A stretch of 14,544 nucleotides of DNA from CAZOBJ01 sp964577825 (GCA_964577825.1 CAZOBJ010000080.1:1-14544); one strand, 5' to 3'; shown: positions 1-6,718, numbered from the stretch's first letter. Program-made: numbers and translations. The notes: a model not told the origin generated them from the letters alone.

Positions 1-20
1 GCCCGCGGGCCCGCGTGCGT

Positions 21-49
21 TTGACAGATCGGCGGGCACGGACTATGCT
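21..49 (+). promoter_or_regulatory. sigma70-type promoter of the gcv operon
   Basis: A perfect -35 box TTGACA (21-26) is followed after 17 bases by TATGCT (44-49), a 5/6 match to the -10 consensus. Transcription would start near 56, leaving a leader of about 60 bases before gcvT. That leader is too short for a glycine riboswitch, and no such fold is apparent. The boxes are seen directly; activity is inferred. Confidence 0.75.
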
Positions 50-114
50 GAAGGACTCCGACGCGCATCCCGGTGACGCGTACGACCCGACACCCGAGCG
101 AACAGGGGGACAGC

Positions 115-1899
115 ATGGCCGAGCACACGATCTTTCGGATTCGCGGCAAGGACGCGCAGGCGGCCCTGGAGCTGCTCGTGACCTGCGCGGTGGGCGACCT
201 GGACGCCGACCGCGCGCGCTGGGGCCTGCTCCTGCGCGGGGACGGGCGGGTCGTGGCCCCGTGCGCGGTGTCCGTGCTCGCGCCGCGCGACGGCGCGGCC
301 GCGTACGCCCTGTCCGTGGACGCGCGCCACGCCGAGGCCGTGCTCGGGTGGCTGCGCGCCGCCGAGCAGGGCACCTCGCCCCTGGACCCGAACGACCCGC
401 ACGTGCGCATCGCCGGGTCCCTGGAGATCGACGAACTCACAGACACCGCGCAGGCCGACGCCGCGCGCCGGGCGCTGGCCGCAGCGGGCGAGGCGCCGCA
501 GGCGGACGCGCCCGCGCACGAACTCGCGCAGGCTCAGCCCCACCTCTTCGCTTTGGAGAAGCCCTATTTCGTGGGCCAGGCCGCCGCGTGCCGGGGCCTG
601 GACCTCCCGGCCAAGCCGCGGTGGACGCCCCCCGCCGCGCCCGAGGCGCCCGGCGAGCTGCGGCGCACCGTGCTCAGTGCCTGGCACCGGGACCACGGCG
701 CAAAACTGGCCCCGTTCGCCGGATGGGAGATGCCCATCCAGTACCCGCCGGGCATCTTCGCCGAGCACGCGGCCGTGCGCACCGCGGCGGGGCTGTTCGA
801 CATCTCGCACATGGGCGCGCTCGACGTCTCGGGCCCGGACGCGGAGGCGTTCTTGCAGGCCGCGCTCACGAACTCCGTGGCCCGCCTGCGCGTGGGCGCG
901 GCGCAGTACACGTGCCTGCTTCTGCCCGACGGCAGCCCGCTCGACGACGCGTTCGTGTACCGCCGGGACGCGGACCGGTTCCTGCTCGTGGTCAACGCCG
1001 CGAACGCCGACCGGGTGCGCGCGTGGCTGGCGGCCCTGCGCGACCGCCGGGCGGTCGTGGACCTGGACATGCCCTCGAAGGAGCTCCCCAACCGCGTGGA
1101 CCTCGCGGACCTGCGCGACGCGGGCGCGGAGAGCCGCGTGGGCCTGGCGCTCCAGGGGCCGCTCAGTCCCACGCTCCTCGAACGGGTCGCGGACGAGGGC
1201 CGCGACGCGCGCCGCGCGGGCCGTCTTCGCCCCAACCGCTTCCGCGAGCTCGCGCTCGCGGGCGCGCCCGTGCTCGCGGCCCGCACCGGGTACACCGGCG
1301 CGCCCCGGGGGTACGAGCTCTTCGTGCATCCGGACCGCGCCCAGGCGCTGTGGTCCGCGCTCCTGGAGGCCGGGGCCGGCGACGGGGCGCTGCCGGCCGG
1401 GCTGGGCGCGCGCGACAGCCTGCGCGTGGAGGCCGGGCTGCCGCTCTTCGGGCACGAGCTCGACGGCGACCTCGCCCTCTCGCCCACGGAGGCCGGGTAC
1501 CCGTTCGTGGTCCGGTTCGAGAAGCCGTTTTTCGTGGGCCGGGGCCCGTACCTGCGCGCGCACGCAGCCCCGCGGCGCAAGCTCGTGCGCCTGCGCGGCC
1601 GGGGGCGGCGCACCGTGCGGCCCGGGCATCGGATCCTCGGCGACGACCACCGGCCCGCCGGAACGGTCACGAGCTTCGCGTTCCTGGACGCCTCGCAGCG
1701 GTTCGTGGCCCTGGCCTGCGTGGCCGCGAACTTCGACGACGCGCCCGGCCGGCGGGTCACCGGCCTGCGCGCGACCGAGTGGCCCGATCCCGAGCCGCCG
1801 CCCGAGCGCAAGAGCGTGGACCTGACCGTGCTGCCGCGCTTTCCCGACCGGGCGGAGAAGGACGGGTGGCCCGCGCAGTACGCGAACGAGGCCCCTTGA
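115..1899 (+). CDS. gcvT: Glycine cleavage T-protein (aminomethyltransferase) with a degenerate N-terminal GcvT-like extension
   Basis: T-protein moves the methylene group from aminomethyl-lipoyl GcvH to tetrahydrofolate, releasing ammonia. The ATG at 115 is chosen because AGGGGG lies just upstream; an in-frame start at 73 has no clear ribosome site. The protein has 594 residues against about 360-400 for normal GcvT. The complete GcvT unit starts near residue 182, with FAGWEMP (201-207), LFDISHMG (from 227), the folate-site aspartate pair in PLDDAFVY (D277/D278), TGYTGAPRGYEL (391-402), and ARDSLRVEAGLPLFGHEL. Residues 1-180 resemble a shortened second copy: GKDAQAALELL and GLLLRGDGRVVAPCAV match the first GcvT subdomain, and LEKPYFVG echoes FEKPFFVG of the main unit. 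The aspartate pair is absent from that copy. A tail of about 30 residues follows the usual end. It is the first gene of the gcv operon. The family call is firm; the role of the extension is unknown. Confidence 0.95.
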   Translation: MAEHTIFRIRGKDAQAALELLVTCAVGDLDADRARWGLLLRGDGRVVAPCAVSVLAPRDGAAAYALSVDARHAEAVLGWLRAAEQGTSPLDPNDPHVRIAGSLEIDELTDTAQADAARRALAAAGEAPQADAPAHELAQAQPHLFALEKPYFVGQAAACRGLDLPAKPRWTPPAAPEAPGELRRTVLSAWHRDHGAKLAPFAGWEMPIQYPPGIFAEHAAVRTAAGLFDISHMGALDVSGPDAEAFLQAALTNSVARLRVGAAQYTCLLLPDGSPLDDAFVYRRDADRFLLVVNAANADRVRAWLAALRDRRAVVDLDMPSKELPNRVDLADLRDAGAESRVGLALQGPLSPTLLERVADEGRDARRAGRLRPNRFRELALAGAPVLAARTGYTGAPRGYELFVHPDRAQALWSALLEAGAGDGALPAGLGARDSLRVEAGLPLFGHELDGDLALSPTEAGYPFVVRFEKPFFVGRGPYLRAHAAPRRKLVRLRGRGRRTVRPGHRILGDDHRPAGTVTSFAFLDASQRFVALACVAANFDDAPGRRVTGLRATEWPDPEPPPERKSVDLTVLPRFPDRAEKDGWPAQYANEAP

Positions 1900-1930
1900 C
1901 GGTCGGCCGCCCTGCGGGGAGACTACCTTG

Positions 1931-1964
1931 GCCCCTGCGCGGCCACGCGCAGCAGGACAGGGGC
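1931..1964 (+). other. Possible RNA hairpin between gcvT and gcvH
   Basis: GCCCCTG (1931-1937) can pair with CAGGGGC (1958-1964), and inside it CGCG pairs with CGCG around a GCCA loop, leaving an eight-base one-sided bulge. A shorter alternative pairs CTGCGCG with CGCGCAG. It lies in the 112-base gap between gcvT and gcvH and has no T-tract, so it is not a standard terminator. It could be a processing or stability element. In such GC-rich DNA chance is a real alternative. Confidence 0.3.
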
Positions 1965-2011
1965 GCAAGCGCCGCGTCGGCGGCTGGGAACGCGATCCGG
2001 AGGAGGACGGC

Positions 2012-2404
2012 ATGAACCCGAAGGACCTGAAGTACACCCGCGAGCACGAATGGGTGCGCGTGGAGGGGGACACCTGCACGCTGGGCATCACCGACCACGC
2101 GCAGGAGGCGCTCGGCGACGTGGTGTACGTGGAGCTGCCCGAGGCCGGCGACCGGTTCGACGCGGGCGAGGCCTTCGGCTCCGTGGAGAGCGTGAAGGCG
2201 GTCTCGGACTGCTACCTGCCCGCGGCCGGGGAGATCCGCGAGGTGAACGGGGCGCTGGCCGACAGCCCGGAGACCGTGAACAAGGACCCCTTCGGCCAGG
2301 GCTGGATGATCAAGTTCGCGCCCGAGGACCCCGGCGCCCTGGAGGCGCTCATGGACGCAAACGCGTACGAGGCGTTCCTTCAGGAAGAGGCAAACAAGGG
2401 GTAG
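2012..2404 (+). CDS. gcvH: Glycine cleavage H-protein (lipoyl carrier)
   Basis: GcvH carries the aminomethyl intermediate on a lipoyl arm between P-, T- and L-proteins. The ATG at 2012 is preceded by AGGAGG (2001-2006) and gives 130 residues, the normal size. The start LKYTREHEWV and the lipoylation motif GSVESVKAVSD are typical, with Lys62 as the expected lipoyl site; VNKDPFGQGWMIKF near the C-terminus is also a family hallmark. It lies 112 bases after gcvT and 69 bases before gcvPA on the same strand, so it is very likely co-transcribed. The lipoate ligase-like gene at 5921 is a natural partner for loading Lys62. Confidence 0.97.
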   Translation: MNPKDLKYTREHEWVRVEGDTCTLGITDHAQEALGDVVYVELPEAGDRFDAGEAFGSVESVKAVSDCYLPAAGEIREVNGALADSPETVNKDPFGQGWMIKFAPEDPGALEALMDANAYEAFLQEEANKG

Positions 2405-2473
2405 CCGGCCGCGCCGGACCCGGACGGCCGGATCGCACGCACGAGACCGAACTTCGTAGTAAAGGAGGGGCCT

Positions 2474-3820
2474 GTGGCCTACAGCCCGCACACCGACGCC
2501 GACCGCGCCACCATGCTCCGGGCCGCGGGCGCGCACACCACGGACGAGCTGTTCGAGGACATCCCCGAACAGATCCGCGATCCGCACCTGGACCTGCCCG
2601 ACCCCTTGTCCGAGCTCGAGGCCGTGGAGGCCATGCGCGACCTCGAGGCGCTCAACCGCTGGCCCCTGCGGGCCAAGGATTACTTTATCGGCGGGGGCGC
2701 CTACCGCCACCACGTGCCCGCGGCCGTGGCCGCCATCGCCGCCGAGCCCAGCCTGTACACCGCCTACACCCCCTACCAGCCCGAGATGAGCCAGGGGATG
2801 CTCCAGGCGATCTTCGAGTACCAGACCGCCATCGCCCGGATCACGGGGCTGGAAGTGGCCAACGCCAGCCTGTACGACGGGTCCACGGCCGCGTACGAGG
2901 CCTGCGCCATGGCCGTGCGCCAGACCCGGCGGCGGCGGATCCTATTCGACCGGTCGCTGGACCCGCACACGCGCGAGCTGTTGGCCGGGTACGGCCGCAC
3001 CGTGCGCATCGAGATGATCGAGCAGGACTACGCCCGCACCGGGGCCGAGGGCCCCGACCAGCTGGCCCAGGGCATGGACGACTCGTACGCCGCGGTGGTG
3101 GTGCAGAACCCGGACTTCTTCGGCCGGATCACCGACTGCACGGCCCTGGCCGAGGCCGCGCACAGGGTCGGGGCCTTGCTCGTCATGCGCGTCAACCCGG
3201 TCAGCCTCGGGCTCTTGAAGACCCCGGGCGAGATGGGCGCGGACATCGCCCTGGGCGAGGGCCAGCCTCTGGGCCTTTCGCTCAACTACGGCGGCCCGTA
3301 CCTCGGGTTCCTGGCCGCGCGGCGCAAGCTCATCCGGCGCATGCCCGGCCGCATCGCGGGCGAGACCGTGGACGACCAGGGCCGGCGCGGGTTCGTGCTC
3401 ACCCTCCAGGCGCGCGAGCAGCACATCCGCCGCGAGAAGGCCACGAGCAACATCTGCTCCAACCAGGCCCTGTGTGCGCTCACGGCCATGGCGCACCTGA
3501 GCGTGATCGGCCGCAAGGGCCTGCGCCAGGTGGCCGAGCTGTGCCTGCACAAGGCCGCGTACGCGCGCGAGACCCTGGGCGCGGTCGACGGCGCCGAGCT
3601 CGTGTTCGAGGGCCCGCACTTCAACGAGTTCGTGCTGCGCCTGGCCAAGCCCGTGGCCGACCTGTTCCGGGAGATGGGCCACGCGTTCGAGCCCGGCATC
3701 CGGCTCAACCGCTGGTATCCGGAGCTCTCGGACTGCCTGCTCGTGGCCGTGACCGAGATGAACACGCGCGAGAGCATCGACCGGTACGCCCGGCGCCTGA
3801 AGGAGTGGCTATGCAGCTGA
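2474..3820 (+). CDS. gcvPA: Glycine dehydrogenase (decarboxylating) subunit 1, P-protein alpha
   Basis: This is one half of the split P-protein, which decarboxylates glycine and passes aminomethyl to lipoyl-GcvH. The start is GTG at 2474, supported by AAAGGAGGGG immediately upstream. Its 448 residues match the usual size of the N-terminal subunit. Family motifs seen are YTPYQPEMSQGMLQAIFEYQ, the EGQPLGLSLNYGGPYLGF segment, and REQHIRREKATSNICSNQ. This subunit lacks the PLP lysine, as expected, and works as a heterotetramer with gcvPB. The stop codon lies inside the start of gcvPB (10-base overlap), which implies translational coupling and equal dosage. Confidence 0.97.
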   Translation: MAYSPHTDADRATMLRAAGAHTTDELFEDIPEQIRDPHLDLPDPLSELEAVEAMRDLEALNRWPLRAKDYFIGGGAYRHHVPAAVAAIAAEPSLYTAYTPYQPEMSQGMLQAIFEYQTAIARITGLEVANASLYDGSTAAYEACAMAVRQTRRRRILFDRSLDPHTRELLAGYGRTVRIEMIEQDYARTGAEGPDQLAQGMDDSYAAVVVQNPDFFGRITDCTALAEAAHRVGALLVMRVNPVSLGLLKTPGEMGADIALGEGQPLGLSLNYGGPYLGFLAARRKLIRRMPGRIAGETVDDQGRRGFVLTLQAREQHIRREKATSNICSNQALCALTAMAHLSVIGRKGLRQVAELCLHKAAYARETLGAVDGAELVFEGPHFNEFVLRLAKPVADLFREMGHAFEPGIRLNRWYPELSDCLLVAVTEMNTRESIDRYARRLKEWLCS

Positions 3821-5289
3821 TCTTCGAGAAGAGCACCTCGCAGCGCAGCACCCCCCAGTACCCGGCCCTGGACGTGCCGGCCGGGGACGTGGAGGAGCTG
3901 ACCGGCGGCATCCTGCGCGAGCGTGATGCGGCCCTGCCCGAGCTCTCGGAGCTCGAGGTGGTGCGCCACTTCCGCGCGCTCGCCCGGCGCAACGTGGGCG
4001 TGGACGACGTCTTCTATCCGCTGGGAAGCTGCACCATGAAGTACAACCCCAAGATGGGCGAGGCGGTCGCGGCCATGCAGGGGTTCGCCGGCCTGCACCC
4101 GTACGTCGAGTTTTTCCGGGCCCAGGGCACCATGAAGGTGCTGCGCCACATGGAGCGGCTCCTGTCCGAGATCACGGGCATGGCCGCCTACACCCTGCAT
4201 CCCATGGCCGGGGCCCACGGCGAGTTCGTGGGCATGAGCATCATCCGCGCCTATCACGACGCCCGGGGCACGGGCCGCACCCGGGTGCTCGTGCCCGACT
4301 CGAGCCACGGCACCAACCCCGCCTCCGCGGCCATGGCCGGGTTCACGGTCGAGCCCGTGGCCACGGACGAGGGCGGCGAAGTGGACCTCGCGGACCTGAA
4401 GGACAAGCTCGGCGACGACCTCGCCGGCATCATGCTCACCAACCCCAACACCCTGGGCGTGTTCGAGACCCGGATCCTGGAGATCGCCGAGCTCGTGCAC
4501 GACTGCGGGGGGCTCCTCTACTACGACGGCGCGAACCTGAACGCGATCCTGGGCAAGTGCCGGCCCGGGGACATGGGCTTTGACGTCGTGCACCTGAACC
4601 TGCACAAGACCTTCGCCACCCCGCACGGCGGGGGCGGGCCCGGCGCCGGGCCGGTGGGCGTGTGCGACAAGCTCGCGCCCTTCCTGCCCGTGCCCCGGAT
4701 CGTGGACAACGACCGGCCCGACCCGGAGATGCCGCTGGTGTGGTCCATGGGCTTTCCCCGGTCCATCGGCCGGGTGTCCGGGTTCTTCGGCAACGTGGGC
4801 GTGGTGCTGCGCGCGTACGCGTACATCCGGGTGCTCGGAGCCCCGGGCTTGCGCGAGGCCGCCGAGGACGCGGTCCTGGCCGCGAACTACGTGCGCGCCC
4901 GGATCGCGGAGGACTTCCCGGCCGCGTTCGACCGCACCTGCATGCACGAGTTCGTGGCCACGCCCCACCCGCGGCTGCGCGAGGCGGGCGTGCGCGCCCT
5001 GGACGTGGCCAAGGGGCTCATCGACCGGGGCATCCACCCGCCCACGGTGTATTTCCCGCTCATCGTGGCCGAGGCCATGATGATCGAGCCCACGGAGACC
5101 GAGCCCCTGGCGGGGCTCGACCGGTTCGTCGAGGCGCTCGCCGACATCGCCCGCCAGGCCGACGCCGACCCCGAGGCCCTGCAAGCGGCCCCGACCACCG
5201 CGCCCGTGGGCCGGCTGGACGAGACCAAGGCCGCGCGCGAGGCCCGGGTGGTGCTGCCCGAGCCGCCCGGCGAGATAGACCCGCAATGA
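3811..5289 (+). CDS. gcvPB: Glycine dehydrogenase (decarboxylating) subunit 2, P-protein beta (PLP-binding)
   Basis: This is the PLP-carrying half of the split P-protein. The ATG at 3811 overlaps the end of gcvPA and has AAGGAG at 3800-3805, five bases upstream. An uninterrupted frame extends far upstream through gcvH and gcvPA, but only as an out-of-frame artefact of high GC. The 492 residues fit the family. YPLGSCTMKYNPK, HGTNPASAAMAGF, TNPNTLGVFE and LNLHKTFATPHGGGGPGAGP are diagnostic, and Lys266 in LHKT is the expected PLP Schiff-base lysine. The C-terminus carries MIEPTETE as usual. It is the last gene of the operon; no clear T-rich terminator follows, only palindromic repeats starting about 20 bases downstream. 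The L-protein gene (lpd) is not in this window. Confidence 0.97.
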   Translation: MQLIFEKSTSQRSTPQYPALDVPAGDVEELTGGILRERDAALPELSELEVVRHFRALARRNVGVDDVFYPLGSCTMKYNPKMGEAVAAMQGFAGLHPYVEFFRAQGTMKVLRHMERLLSEITGMAAYTLHPMAGAHGEFVGMSIIRAYHDARGTGRTRVLVPDSSHGTNPASAAMAGFTVEPVATDEGGEVDLADLKDKLGDDLAGIMLTNPNTLGVFETRILEIAELVHDCGGLLYYDGANLNAILGKCRPGDMGFDVVHLNLHKTFATPHGGGGPGAGPVGVCDKLAPFLPVPRIVDNDRPDPEMPLVWSMGFPRSIGRVSGFFGNVGVVLRAYAYIRVLGAPGLREAAEDAVLAANYVRARIAEDFPAAFDRTCMHEFVATPHPRLREAGVRALDVAKGLIDRGIHPPTVYFPLIVAEAMMIEPTETEPLAGLDRFVEALADIARQADADPEALQAAPTTAPVGRLDETKAAREARVVLPEPPGEIDPQ

Positions 5290-5305
5290 CCGCAATCCCT
5301 GCCCT

Positions 5306-5340
5306 GTCCCTCCCCCTCACCCCCTCCCGAAGGGAGGGGG
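5306..5340 (-). repeat. Palindromic intergenic repeat, type B (first copy)
   Basis: CCCCCTCCC (5320-5328), loop GAA, GGGAGGGGG (5332-5340) forms a 9-bp perfect stem, preceded by TCCCTCCCCCTCAC. The reverse complement of this block recurs at 6635-6675 and in altered form at 14322-14362. It begins about 20 bases after the gcvPB stop and has no T-run. Confidence 0.7.
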
Positions 5341-5370
5341 AACTTGCCGCCCGTGTTCCGCACGGTTGCC

Positions 5371-5580
5371 TCTACACCCGGGAGAGGGCCAGGGTAGAAG
5401 TCGTTACGCGCACCCCTACCGCTTATCCCCTCTCCCCCCGGGAGAGGGCCGGGACGAGGGACGTTGCGCGCGCCCCTACCGCATATCCCCTCTCCCCACG
5501 GGAGAGGGCCGGGACGAGGGACGTTGCGCGCACCCCTACCGCATATCCCCTCTCCCCACGGGAGAGGGCCGGGACGAGGG
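5371..5580. repeat. 60-bp tandem repeat array, three full units plus a partial one
   Basis: Three head-to-tail units of exactly 60 bases lie at 5401-5460, 5461-5520 and 5521-5580; the second and third differ at one position, and the first differs from the third at four. The half before 5401 (5371-5400) is a diverged partial copy. Each unit contains CCCTCTCCC, a 3-base loop and GGGAGAGGG, a 9-bp perfect hairpin (5488-5508 in the middle unit). This hairpin is the type A palindrome found singly elsewhere in the window. Near-identity of neighbouring units points to recent local duplication. Confidence 0.9.
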
Positions 5581-5613
5581 ACGCCACGAGCGCTCTCATT
5601 CGCTCGTCTCCGC

Positions 5614-5669
5614 GTGAGCTGCGCGTTCGGATTCGCCCGCTCCAACGTAAGCTGTGCACTCCCATTCGG
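5614..5669. repeat. Two imperfect direct repeats with a 33-bp period
   Basis: GTGAGCTGCGCGTTCGGATTCG (from 5614) and a similar stretch beginning GTAAGCTGTGCACTC (from 5647) are related with several mismatches. The preceding 13 bases GCGCTCTCATTCG (5590-5602) recur exactly, inverted, at 14397-14409. This suggests the sequence between palindromes is also part of a larger dispersed repeat. Confidence 0.45.
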
Positions 5670-5694
5670 GCATCGGGCGGTACGCAACAACCTC

Positions 5695-5790
5695 TCCCTC
5701 CCCCTCACGCCCTCCCGAAGGGAGGAGGAACATGCCGCCCGCCTACCGCACGATCCCCTCTCCCCCCGGGAGAGGGCCAGGGTGAGGGAC
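5695..5790 (-). repeat. Composite palindromic repeat (B then A, reverse orientation)
   Basis: A type B element with stem CCTCCC-GAA-GGGAGG (5711-5725) is followed about 30 bases later by a type A element with stem CCCTCTCCC-CCC-GGGAGAGGG (5756-5776) and the tail CCAGGGTGAGGGAC. The order and spacing are the mirror image of the pair at 6562-6675, so the two form one repeated composite module in opposite orientations. Confidence 0.75.
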
Positions 5791-5858
5791 GCGGCGCGAA
5801 CGCTCGTGCTCGTTCTTGTCGGGATGCCCAATGCCTCCACCGGCAACAGCCCCTCGCT

Positions 5859-5895
5859 CCGCGGTCCCCCCTCCCTGCGGGAGGGGGGACCGCGG
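5859..5895. repeat. Perfect 17-bp inverted repeat with a 3-base loop upstream of the lipoate ligase-like gene
   Basis: CCGCGGTCCCCCCTCCC (5859-5875), loop TGC, then its exact reverse complement (5879-5895). It ends 25 bases before the proposed GTG start at 5921 and has no T-tract on either side. As RNA it would be extremely stable. It could end or stabilise the gcv transcript, or block its 3' decay. It is longer than the 9-bp stems of the other repeats here. Confidence 0.8.
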
Positions 5896-5920
5896 GCGCG
5901 TGTGCGCGAGGACGTGCGGC

Positions 5921-6550
5921 GTGAATGACGTCCCCGTACTGCCCGTGGCCGAGGCCCTGGCCTGCGAACGCGCGCGTTTGCGCGCGGCGCGTCTCGGGTT
6001 CTGGTGCTGGCAGCCCGCACACGAGGCCGTGGTCCTGGGCGCGAACGGCGACCCGGCCCGAGAACTGCGCCTCGACGCAGTGCGCGCCGACGGTCTGGCC
6101 GTGCACACCCGCCGCTCGGGCGGGGGCGCGGTGTACCTGGGCCCGGGGGTGGTCTGCTTCGGGTTGCTCCTGGGCCCGCGCCGCAGCCTATGCGACCCCC
6201 GGGGCCTGGCCCGGGAGGTGCTGCCCGTGCTCGCCCGGGGGCTCGCGGCCCTGGGCGCGCCCGCGCGGCTGCAGGGCCTCGGCGACCTGGCCGTGGACGG
6301 GCGCAAGGTCGTGGGCACGGCCCAGCGGTGGACCCGGCGCGCCGTGTTGTTGCACGGCAGCGTGCTCGTGGACGCGGACCTGGACCGGCTGTCCCGCTAC
6401 CTGCGCCATCCGCCCCGCGAGCCCGCCTACCGCGCGGGCCGCGCCCATGGCGCGTTCTGCACCACGCTCGCCGCGCTCCTCGCGCACCCCCCGGCCGCCG
6501 CCGACGTGGCCCACGCCCTGGCCCGCGCCTGCGCGCGCCTACACTCCTGA
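5921..6550 (+). CDS. lplA: Lipoate-protein ligase A-like enzyme (BPL/LPL catalytic domain)
   Basis: Members of this family attach lipoyl or octanoyl groups to the lysine of carrier proteins such as GcvH. The GTG at 5921 is preferred: GAGG lies upstream, family similarity begins about here, and the frame before it runs through the hairpin repeat. The protein has 209 residues, about the size of one catalytic domain without the C-terminal accessory domain of E. coli LplA. RRSGGGAVYLGPG (64-76) and GDLAVDGRKVVGTAQRW (121-137) are typical, with Lys129 the expected catalytic lysine; LLHGSVLVD (143-151) follows. No cysteine sits just before the GDLAVDG motif, where LipM-type octanoyltransferases carry theirs, which favours the ATP-dependent ligase type, though not conclusively. 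GGGAVYLGPG departs from the usual GGGAVYHDLGN. Its place behind the gcv operon fits lipoylation of GcvH. Confidence 0.8.
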   Translation: MNDVPVLPVAEALACERARLRAARLGFWCWQPAHEAVVLGANGDPARELRLDAVRADGLAVHTRRSGGGAVYLGPGVVCFGLLLGPRRSLCDPRGLAREVLPVLARGLAALGAPARLQGLGDLAVDGRKVVGTAQRWTRRAVLLHGSVLVDADLDRLSRYLRHPPREPAYRAGRAHGAFCTTLAALLAHPPAAADVAHALARACARLHS

Positions 6551-6561
6551 GCCCGCGCGCC

Positions 6562-6675
6562 GTCCCTCACCCCGACCCTCTCCCGAGGGGAGAGGGAGAA
6601 CTGCCCGTGTCTGAGGCCCAGCCGATCCGCACGCGTCCCCCCTCCCTCCGGGAGGGGGTGAGGGGGAGGGAAAGA
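6562..6675 (+). repeat. Composite palindromic repeat (A then B, forward orientation)
   Basis: Type A has stem CCCTCTCCC (6576-6584), loop GAG, GGGAGAGGG (6588-6596). Type B has stem CCCCCTCCC (6638-6646), loop TCC, GGGAGGGGG (6650-6658), followed by TGAGGGGGAGGGA. The module sits between the convergent lipoate ligase-like and oxidoreductase genes, where a two-way transcription end would be expected. No T-runs follow, so factor-independent termination is not supported. Confidence 0.75.
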
Positions 6676-6718
6676 GAGCGTTCTCAGCGCGCACGGTGCG
6701 GCGCGGCCGCTGTGCGGT

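Larger units (their letters stand above)
5290..5920. other. 631-bp non-coding, repeat-dense gap between gcvPB and the lipoate ligase-like gene
   Basis: I see no credible gene here. The open frames are repeat translations with no matching ribosome site or family. The gap holds, in order: a palindromic element (5306-5340), a partial and three full 60-bp tandem units (5371-5580), a stretch with two imperfect 33-bp-spaced repeats (about 5614-5669), a second palindromic pair (5695-5790) and a perfect 17-bp hairpin (5859-5895). The same element types recur after the lipoate ligase-like gene and after the HtrA gene. Confidence 0.8.

Noticed and set aside
56..114. Glycine riboswitch before gcvT
   Set aside because: The leader is only about 60 bases and shows no tandem aptamer-like structure.
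43..2091. Long minus-strand open frame opposite gcvT
   Set aside because: It is antisense to a clear GcvT, with composition typical of a GC-rich shadow frame.
2050..3810. Upstream extension of the gcvPB frame through gcvH and gcvPA, suggesting a giant fusion protein
   Set aside because: The first part is the wrong frame of gcvH and gcvPA; gcvPB has its own AAGGAG and ATG at 3811, and family similarity starts there.
5371..5580. CRISPR array or repeat protein
   Set aside because: Units are contiguous 60-bp copies with no unique spacers and no cas genes nearby; the encoded peptides arise only because 60 is divisible by three and have no supporting start.
5816..5920. Longer N-terminus for the lipoate ligase-like protein starting at 5816
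   Set aside because: It would translate through the perfect hairpin repeat, gives a Pro/Arg-rich stretch with no family similarity, and lacks a ribosome site.
6562..6675. Bidirectional intrinsic terminator between the convergent genes
   Set aside because: The stems are good but no T-run follows on either strand, so they are listed as repeats; a factor-dependent end remains possible.
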